Below are positions 58,832-64,000 of a stretch of 64,000 nucleotides of DNA, piece after piece. The DNA is from an uncultured Eisenbergiella sp. (GTDB taxonomy: Bacteria > Bacillota > Clostridia > Lachnospirales > Lachnospiraceae), in the NCBI GenBank assembly GCA_910585455.1, contig CAJUEL010000021.1, forward strand, positions 1 through 64,000, written 5' to 3'. How positions within the stretch are numbered: position 1 is the first letter of the stretch; every line of letters starts with the position of its first letter. Under the pieces are notes generated by a model. The model did no database searches, was not told the origin of the DNA, and saw only the letters and a program-made list of their open reading frames with translations. Position numbers and translations under genes: made by a program.

Positions 58832-59403
58832 AGGCAGTCCCCCTTTTTGTATCCCGCTCCTTTGTCACGACCGAACACGCCCCCAAAATAAGTCACCGTA
58901 TTCTGTCCGTTGATATAGCGCATGCCCGCAAGCTGTGCCAGCAGCGACACATTGATGCCGTATGTTTCCAGCGATGCCATCGCCCGGTCCGGATGGGCAC
59001 AGGCAATTCCCCTGATCTTATTGCAGGACGGACAAAGCCTGCAGCCTCCCGCCCCCAGATGAAGCACGCCTTTTTCAAACGTTTCATCCGTAAAATCCCA
59101 AAGCTTCTGCGCCAGCCGATTGTGCCGGTTTCCCGCTTCCATCATGCCCTCGAAATCATAGCTGTCCTCTAAAGATGCCACCGTCTGATAGATCACTGCC
59201 CGGTCATAGCCCCGGATTTCTTCCATCAGCGCATGGATATCCCCCGCGTCGGGAGGGCACATATAATTTCTGCCATAATTTCCGCAGGCGTTGGATTCGC
59301 ACAGCGTCCGGAAGGACGCGTCCAGCGCAATCTCCTCCACTTTGACGATTTCCGCCCGGTAAGCGCCAAGCAAAAGCGCCTGCTGCCGTATCCGCTCCAT
59401 CAT
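58822..59403 (-). CDS. DUF2284 metal-binding protein
   Basis: A 193-residue cysteine-rich protein. Clusters are CESNACGNYGRNYMCPP near the N-terminus and CRLCPSCNKIRGIACAHPD in the middle, typical of DUF2284. The family is found beside corrinoid methyltransferase genes in anaerobes; a role in iron-sulfur electron transfer or metal delivery is possible but not shown. It overlaps the genes on both sides. Confidence 0.88.
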   Translation of the reverse strand: MMERIRQQALLLGAYRAEIVKVEEIALDASFRTLCESNACGNYGRNYMCPPDAGDIHALMEEIRGYDRAVIYQTVASLEDSYDFEGMMEAGNRHNRLAQKLWDFTDETFEKGVLHLGAGGCRLCPSCNKIRGIACAHPDRAMASLETYGINVSLLAQLAGMRYINGQNTVTYFGGVFGRDKGAGYKKGDCLWN

Positions 59404-60392
59404 GCCAGGCCCTTCCCGAAGTTCTCTGCGTAGTTTTCATAATTGCCGTACTGCCGCCAGATTTCCATCATCATTTCATAACGCTTCAGGGCGAGCCCGG
59501 TGTATACACAGTTTGACGTGGCAAAAACGTACCCCCGTCCGTCCGCCATGCCCTCCCGCAGGGCGCGCAGCACATCCTGTCTGCATTCCTCATCGGTTCC
59601 CGTCTGCAAAAGTCCGCAGTTCACGTTTCCAACGAGCGCGATGTCCGGTCCGACTATTTTGCGAACCTCCGGAATAGAGACCCCTCCCTGGGGATCGAGG
59701 GAATGGATCGCGTCCGGCTTACAGTCCGCCATCTGCTTTACAATCGGCATAATGTTTCCATCGGTGTGTTTAATCGTATAATATCCCATTTTCCGGTATT
59801 CCGCAATCACTTCCTTTAAATAAGGAACGATCAGTTCGTCGAAAATATCCGGACTGAAAAAAGGATTGACATTAAAGCAGTAATCGGAGCAAAGCGCGAA
59901 GCCGTCCAGCAGATGTCCGCGTTCATCCAGCTTCCGGGCAAATTCCAGCGCGCTCTCCGTCCTCTTTTGGGATTCCTCATTCAGCTTTTCCGGCTCATCA
60001 AACATCATCGCAGAAAATTCCATCATGGATTCTCCGTCCGGGATCGCCCAGGTGGGATCCCCGTGCATCATAATGTAATATTCGTCTCCGCTTTTTTCCC
60101 GGATCAGCTCCAGCAGCCACTGCGTGCTGTCCAGATCCCCGGGGTTGGGATGCACAAAGATGGCGCTGTGTCCGTAGCGCTGCGCGGTGTCTATGTAGAG
60201 CTGCGCCATCTCGTTCATATGCAGGCTGCGCTCCGTCTGGCTCATCTGGTTCCATTGTCCGTAAGAGCGTTGGGAAGGATGTACCTTGCCGAAAGCCTCC
60301 ATCGTCAGAAAAAAGACCAGCTCAAAGGTGGGCACCTGTCCGCCGATCGGTTCACATTTCAGGGTTTTGATAAACCGCTCTCTGTTTGTCAT
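59400..60392 (-). CDS. UroD-family methyltransferase, copy 4
   Basis: A 330-residue UroD-superfamily protein and first gene of the operon. YYTIKHTDGNIMPI lies where MtaA has H-x-C-G: the Cys is Thr here, so zinc binding may differ and this may be a methyl-donor enzyme or a binding protein. AAAGGAGATTGCC precedes the ATG at 60392. The 47 open codons upstream come from palindrome B3 and are rejected. Confidence 0.87.
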   Translation of the reverse strand: MTNRERFIKTLKCEPIGGQVPTFELVFFLTMEAFGKVHPSQRSYGQWNQMSQTERSLHMNEMAQLYIDTAQRYGHSAIFVHPNPGDLDSTQWLLELIREKSGDEYYIMMHGDPTWAIPDGESMMEFSAMMFDEPEKLNEESQKRTESALEFARKLDERGHLLDGFALCSDYCFNVNPFFSPDIFDELIVPYLKEVIAEYRKMGYYTIKHTDGNIMPIVKQMADCKPDAIHSLDPQGGVSIPEVRKIVGPDIALVGNVNCGLLQTGTDEECRQDVLRALREGMADGRGYVFATSNCVYTGLALKRYEMMMEIWRQYGNYENYAENFGKGLA

Positions 60393-60444
60393 GGCAATCT
60401 CCTTTACCGGCATGGTAAAAACGGTTTGTTTGCGCAGCGGGGAC

Positions 60445-60666
60445 GGGCGAGAGAGTATGGAACCGGCGCTTCGGTGCGGCACAGGGCGGATGGAATGTAC
60501 CATGCGTTTCCGGGGACGCTTCCGCTCGTTCAAACACGTAGCAGTACATAAGGCTGCACAATACGCAGCCTAAGTACTGACGTGTTTGAAAACGCCCCGG
60601 ACAACGCATGGTACATTCCATCCGCCCTGTGCCGCACCGAAGCGCCGGTTCCATACTCTCTCGCCC
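60445..60666. repeat. Long palindrome in the methyltransferase leader, family B, copy B3
   Basis: Arms from GGGCGAGAGAGTATGGAACC and its reverse complement, about 85 bases each, then TTCAAACACG/CGTGTTTGAA and CAGTAC...GTACTG close on an AGGCTGC/GCAGCCT tip. The tip pattern (ACG-AGCAGT-C ... ACTG-CGT-TTTGAA) is shared with B1 and B2, but the outer arms are unrelated. It lies 53 bases before the first methyltransferase gene. No other gene is seen from 60393 to 60931. Confidence 0.87.
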
Positions 60667-60931
60667 TGATTTCTGGCAAAAACTGTTTTTGCCTGCCGGA
60701 GTTTATTCTGATAGTTTCAGCATAGCTTATTTGAGGGAATTGAGACATACTTTTTTTTCGTCAAAATATATGATTTTGCAGGATTTTCATGATGATTATG
60801 GCTTGCAGCCCTAAGAGATGCTTCAAACCGCCGCTGGCTAATGTGCGAACAGTAACCAACTTTTTCCCCGCGCGCGAGTAGGCATTCACGTCTTTTTTAT
60901 ACGATCGGGAACCCAGTTTCCTATCGTATAA

Positions 60932-60969
60932 AAAAGGAGAAGTCCCAAAACCGGGAGACTTCTCCTTTT
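60932..60969 (-). terminator. Terminator of the small lipoprotein gene
   Basis: AAAAGGAGAAGTC/GACTTCTCCTTTT stem, followed on the minus strand by TTTTTTATACG. A second palindrome (TTTTTATACGAT/ATCGTATAAAAA, 60893-60933) overlaps its right end and could act as an alternative structure. Confidence 0.8.
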
Positions 60970-60983
60970 GCCGTTCTGAAATA

Positions 60984-61313
60984 TTATTCCGCTGCAGACT
61001 CTGTCTGGGTTTCTGTTTCAGTCGCGGTTTCGGTTGCGTTCTCCGCATTCTCGTCAGCCGCTTCTGTGGTCTCAGTGGAAACCTCCGTGGAATCTTCGGT
61101 CGCTGCTTCGGTTGTCTCAGCAGGGGTTTCGCTTTCCGCTTCTACAGATTCAACAGGCTCTGCTACGCTCTCAACGGGTTCCGCTACGGATTCTACGGGC
61201 TCTGCCACGCTCTCCACTGCGGGTACTGTCTCTTCCTGTGCGGGTGCGCCACATGCTGTCATGGATGCCGCCAGAACAACTGCTGTCATAACTGCTACAA
61301 AATTTTTCTTCAT
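60984..61313 (-). CDS. Small acidic low-complexity lipoprotein
   Basis: A 109-residue lipoprotein: signal MKKNFVAVMTAVVLAASM with lipobox MTAC, then three to four VESVAEP repeats and a Thr/Glu/Ala-rich tail (TEAATEDSTEVSTETTEA). It has no folded domain and is probably disordered outside the cell. The VESVAEP codons repeat in DNA as 21-base units (61140-61210). Function not recognised. RBS is AGGAGAATATT; the upstream 14 codons are rejected. Confidence 0.75.
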   Translation of the reverse strand: MKKNFVAVMTAVVLAASMTACGAPAQEETVPAVESVAEPVESVAEPVESVAEPVESVEAESETPAETTEAATEDSTEVSTETTEAADENAENATETATETETQTESAAE

Positions 61314-61385
61314 AATATTCTCCTCCTTGTCAAACGGAACCGTTTGTTCTGCCAAAAATCTGTCCGGTTCCTTTGTACGAAAGTG

Positions 61386-61414
61386 AGGATAACACGTTTT
61401 GGCTCATTTGTAAA
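61386..61414 (-). promoter_or_regulatory. Promoter for the small lipoprotein gene
   Basis: Minus-strand TTTACA (61409-61414), 17 bases, TATCCT (61386-61391), about 70 bases before the start. The rest of 61314-61604 is AT-rich; TATAAT at 61532-61537 may be the cutC -10, with only a weak -35. Confidence 0.6.
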
Positions 61415-61604
61415 CAGACTTTATATAATTTTTAAACAAATTATGAATTCCATAAGTTTTTGTACACATTTTGTTCACATTTCTACAAATATGTTTTTTC
61501 CGCTTTTCTTTTTATTGCTGATCGAATACACTATAATGGGCGGGAAAAGGCAAACCCCCGCTGCCCGCGGGAATAATAACAAATTTTATGACAGGGAGGT
61601 TTCC

Positions 61605-62372
61605 ATGAAAAAAAATTATCTTCTGGAATGCTGTGTTGATTCCGTAGAGTCCGCCATCTGCGCAAAGGAGGGCGGCGCTGACCGTCTGGAGCTGTGCGCG
61701 AATCTGGTGATTGGCGGCACCACGCCTGGCATGGCTCTGTTTGAGGAAGTCCGCAATGCCGTCGATTTAAAAATCCATGTTCTGATCCGTCCACGCTTCG
61801 GCGATTTCCTCTATTCGCCATATGAGGAGGAAATCATCTGCAAGGAGATCGCTGCCTTTGCCCATGCCGGAGCCGACGGCGTCGTCATCGGCAGCCTCCT
61901 GCCGGATGGCTCCCTTCACATCAGGCAGCTGGAACGCTTCCTCGACCGCGCAGGCGGTCTGTCCGTCACTCTGCACCGCGCCTTTGACATGTGCCGCGAT
62001 CCCTTTTGGGCGCTCGATCAGGCAAAGAGGCTGGGCATTGATACCATTCTCACATCGGGACAGGCTCCCGCTTGCATTGACGCGATTGACCGCATGAAGC
62101 AGCTTTGCAGCGCCGCAAAAGGCGATATCGCCATTCTGGCGGGAGCCGGGATCAACGAAGGGGCTGTAAAGCAGCTGTTGCAGGAAACGGACCTCTCCGC
62201 TTTCCACATGTCCGGCAAAATCATCCGAAACAGCGGCATGCTCTATCGCAATCCCGCCGTCTCCATGGGCCTGCCTGGCATGAGCGAATATGATATCTGG
62301 CAGACCGATGCCGCGCAGGTGCGCGCGGTCCGCAGGCTGCTGGATGAGGCTGCCCGCTGCGAAATGCCATGA
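61605..62372 (+). CDS. cutC: CutC family protein (copper homeostasis)
   Basis: A 255-residue TIM-barrel of the CutC family. LLECCVDSVESAICAKEGGA, RLELCANLVIGGTTPG and VLIRPRFGDFLYS are its standard blocks. Long described as copper homeostasis, though its enzymatic role is uncertain. CAGGGAGGT precedes ATG 61605; an 87-codon open stretch upstream is rejected. It stands before the AraC-GGDEF gene with about 115 bases between them. Confidence 0.93.
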   Translation: MKKNYLLECCVDSVESAICAKEGGADRLELCANLVIGGTTPGMALFEEVRNAVDLKIHVLIRPRFGDFLYSPYEEEIICKEIAAFAHAGADGVVIGSLLPDGSLHIRQLERFLDRAGGLSVTLHRAFDMCRDPFWALDQAKRLGIDTILTSGQAPACIDAIDRMKQLCSAAKGDIAILAGAGINEGAVKQLLQETDLSAFHMSGKIIRNSGMLYRNPAVSMGLPGMSEYDIWQTDAAQVRAVRRLLDEAARCEMP

Positions 62373-62488
62373 TAGCGGTTGCTTTTCGCGTGGCAGCCAG
62401 AAAGCCGCATTGTACGCAAATTATCCAGCATTCCACAAAAAAATATGATATTCTGTGATTACGATATCGTATAAGGAGTGGTTCACGT

Positions 62489-63286
62489 ATGAGCAAAGTG
62501 AAGCTGCTGGCAAATGCCCTGCAATATATGGAAGAAAATCTGGATCATGAAATCAGCACGGAAGACGTCGCCAAAAACTGCTATTGCTCCAAATCCACCC
62601 TGGAAAAGCTGTTTCGATGCATGAATGAAATGACCGTCCACGATTACCTGACACGCCGGCGCATGATGAAAGCCGCAAAGCTCTTGCATGAAGCGCCCGG
62701 GCTGGGTATTCTGGAAATCGCCCTGACCTACGGCTATGGCAGCAATGAGTCATTCACGCGCGCGTTCAAACAGGTCTGGAACTGTACACCTTCGGAATTT
62801 CGCAGCCGGCAGCGCTATTCCGAACTTTTCCCGCGGCTTTTGTGCCCGGTCAAAACAGGAGATTCTTATATGAAACGTGTGGATATCAGTGAATTATATG
62901 ATTTATTTTTACAAAGAAAAGACTGCTGGTTTATCTGCTGTGATATCGCCAACCTGACCCGCATTAACGCGATCTCATTCAAGGCAGGCGACATTGCTAT
63001 TCTGGAAACGCTAAAGCGGCTGGACAGTCTGACCGACCCGGAGGATGTGGTCTTTCGCATCGGCGGCGACGAATTCGCCATCCTGACCCACAGCAGTGAT
63101 CCCGCTTATGCGGAGGAAACCGCTGCGAAGATCCAGGCGCAGGACGACCAGCCCCTCATCTGGGAGGACATCACCTTTCCGCTGCGGCTGCACATCGGCC
63201 TTACAAAACCCGCCGTTTCCAATATACAGTATCAGGAATTGTTCACCGACCTGCATACTGCGATTGAAAACGGCAGACAGAAATAA
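62489..63286 (+). CDS. AraC helix-turn-helix fused to a compact GGDEF domain
   Basis: A 265-residue protein. AraC DNA-binding domain at 1-108 (two helix-turn-helix units; EISTEDVAKNCYCSKSTLEK and ILEIALTYGYGSNESFTRAF). A C-terminal domain at about 130-265 resembles a short GGDEF cyclase: FRIGGDEFAILTH keeps the full GGDEF, and WFICCDIANLTRIN matches the D-I-x-x-F/L metal strand. It is shorter than the usual 160-170 residue domain, so it may bind GTP/c-di-GMP rather than make it. Target unknown; perhaps nearby genes. Confidence 0.75.
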   Translation: MSKVKLLANALQYMEENLDHEISTEDVAKNCYCSKSTLEKLFRCMNEMTVHDYLTRRRMMKAAKLLHEAPGLGILEIALTYGYGSNESFTRAFKQVWNCTPSEFRSRQRYSELFPRLLCPVKTGDSYMKRVDISELYDLFLQRKDCWFICCDIANLTRINAISFKAGDIAILETLKRLDSLTDPEDVVFRIGGDEFAILTHSSDPAYAEETAAKIQAQDDQPLIWEDITFPLRLHIGLTKPAVSNIQYQELFTDLHTAIENGRQK

Positions 63287-63297
63287 TTTTTTAAGCT

Positions 63298-63328
63298 GCC
63301 GCCTGCTAAAAATACAACTGCAGGCGGC
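63298..63328. terminator. Hairpin between convergent AraC-GGDEF and GH13 genes
   Basis: GCCGCCTGC/GCAGGCGGC stem with a 13-base AT-rich loop. No T-run after it on either strand, so termination is likely but weakly supported. Confidence 0.5.
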
Positions 63329-63365
63329 ATGTTGCGCGCACGCTCTATATATGAAAGCTTTACTT

Positions 63366-64000
63366 TCAGACTTCGCATTTCCAGAAAAAAGCGCTGTAGG
63401 GCGGCAGCTGGCTTCCTCCGCCAAAATCATGCATCGCGCCGCTGATCAGATCCTCCGCACGGCCACAGCCGGCATCGAAATGGGCGGTATAAGGCACATC
63501 CTCCGCATTGATCGCTACCAACACCCGCTCTTTGTCCGTCCTGCGCTCAAAAATACATTGCCTGTTAGTCAGCACAACGCTCCGGAATGCACCGTAATTT
63601 AATGCATCCGATCCCTTTTTCGCCTCCGCAAGCTTTGCGATCCACGCGGTCAGGTCATTTTCCTGCGGCTCCTCAAAACAGGCGCGCAGCGCCGGATCGC
63701 CCTCATTCTTATGCGCCTTCGCGCCCCACTCGCTTCCGTAATAAACGCAGGGAATTCCGGGCATGCCAAACATCAGCGCATAAATCAGGGGCAAATGCTT
63801 TTCATTGGACAGATTGCTGGCAATCCGGGTCACATCATGGTTATCCACAAAGGACAGCAGATGCTTGCCTTTATACAGCGTCCAGTTTTCGGGACCGAAC
63901 TGACGCATCAGGGAATGTACAATTTCGAACATATTCATGCTGTTAAAGCTGGAAAACAGTCCCTTATAGCATTCGTAATTGGTAGCGGAATGCAGCATGG
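63366..64000 (-). CDS. GH13 alpha-amylase-type hydrolase, C-terminal part (runs off the window)
   Basis: Only the last 211 codons are inside the window; the gene enters from beyond 64000. LLSFVDNHDVTRIAS is conserved region IV of GH13 (the transition-state Asp), and LPLIYALMFGMPGIPCVYYG is the strand after it. A beta-sandwich end (EDLISGAMHDFGGGSQLPPY) closes the protein. It probably cleaves alpha-glucans or maltodextrins. Signal peptide and nucleophile lie outside the window. Confidence 0.85.
   Translation of the reverse strand, partial: MLHSATNYECYKGLFSSFNSMNMFEIVHSLMRQFGPENWTLYKGKHLLSFVDNHDVTRIASNLSNEKHLPLIYALMFGMPGIPCVYYGSEWGAKAHKNEGDPALRACFEEPQENDLTAWIAKLAEAKKGSDALNYGAFRSVVLTNRQCIFERRTDKERVLVAINAEDVPYTAHFDAGCGRAEDLISGAMHDFGGGSQLPPYSAFFWKCEV

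Noticed and set aside
60352..60814. ORFs around the methyltransferase leader
   Set aside because: Mirror-image readings of palindrome B3, including the apparent N-terminal extension of the gene at 59400-60392.

Overview
The window looks like chromosome of a Gram-positive Clostridia bacterium of the Lachnospiraceae type, probably a gut anaerobe. The signs are strong AGGAGG ribosome sites, LplA/B/C-type sugar ABC transporters, a DUF177-rpmF pair, pta-ackA fermentation genes, a PPi-type phosphofructokinase, a BceRSAB module, GHKL/LytTR signalling and corrinoid methyltransferases. The genus cannot be fixed from this stretch alone. Most genes are fairly GC-rich. Four AT-richer patches look acquired: an XRE regulator (12.6-13.1 kb), a GNAT gene (22.7-23.3 kb), a toxin-antitoxin pair (29.2-29.75 kb) and a restriction-modification island (43-46 kb).

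Layout. 0.5-2.5 kb: an Rpn-type nuclease, then the DUF177-rpmF operon. 2.5-12.2 kb: a carbohydrate locus on the minus strand with two tandem GH39-like hydrolases, a membrane-bound AraC regulator, a lipoprotein sugar binder, two permeases and an MFS carrier. A shared 31-32 bp double motif lies before both the hydrolase and the binder promoters and probably is the AraC site. 13-16.6 kb: transglutaminase-like, SGNH and MBOAT genes, probably for acylating an envelope polymer. 16.6-22.5 kb: ackA, pta, PPi-PFK and a Ca/Na antiporter behind a yybP-ykoY-like riboswitch. 22.7-29.7 kb: GNAT, MATE, flotillin, CofE-like ligase, a putative metallopeptidase and a toxin-antitoxin pair. 29.8-34.7 kb: BceRSAB-like antibiotic-peptide module, followed by tRNA-Leu(UAG). 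35-42.8 kb: MATE, TIGR04086, CNNM/CBS protein, an NfeD-FloA-LytTR operon, a GHKL kinase and an Sfp-type transferase. 43-46 kb: Dcm, a restriction enzyme and Vsr, flanked by gene remnants. 46-54.3 kb: XRE regulator, GH25 lysozyme, Sel1 protein, NhaC antiporter, purC and a sigma/DUF4179 pair. 54.5-60.4 kb: a six-gene operon with four UroD-family methyltransferases, one corrinoid protein and DUF2284. 61-64 kb: a repetitive lipoprotein, CutC, an AraC-GGDEF fusion and the end of a GH13 gene.

The most unusual content is between genes. Several very long near-perfect palindromes occupy intergenic gaps and fall into at least two families. Family A is at 134-451, 19024-19340 and 27793-28128, with a half copy at 51504-51687. 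Family B is at 20843-20976, 51293-51427 and 60445-60666. The two arms match within a copy while arm sequence changes between copies, and B1/B2 show a paired G-C to A-T change. The tips are conserved. A third, shorter repeat family (GTAACAGTTCAG plus a GGTCTGCGCG hairpin) is scattered around them. This is the best candidate here for an undescribed mobile or structured element. No CRISPR array, prophage, transposase of a known IS family or rRNA gene was seen.
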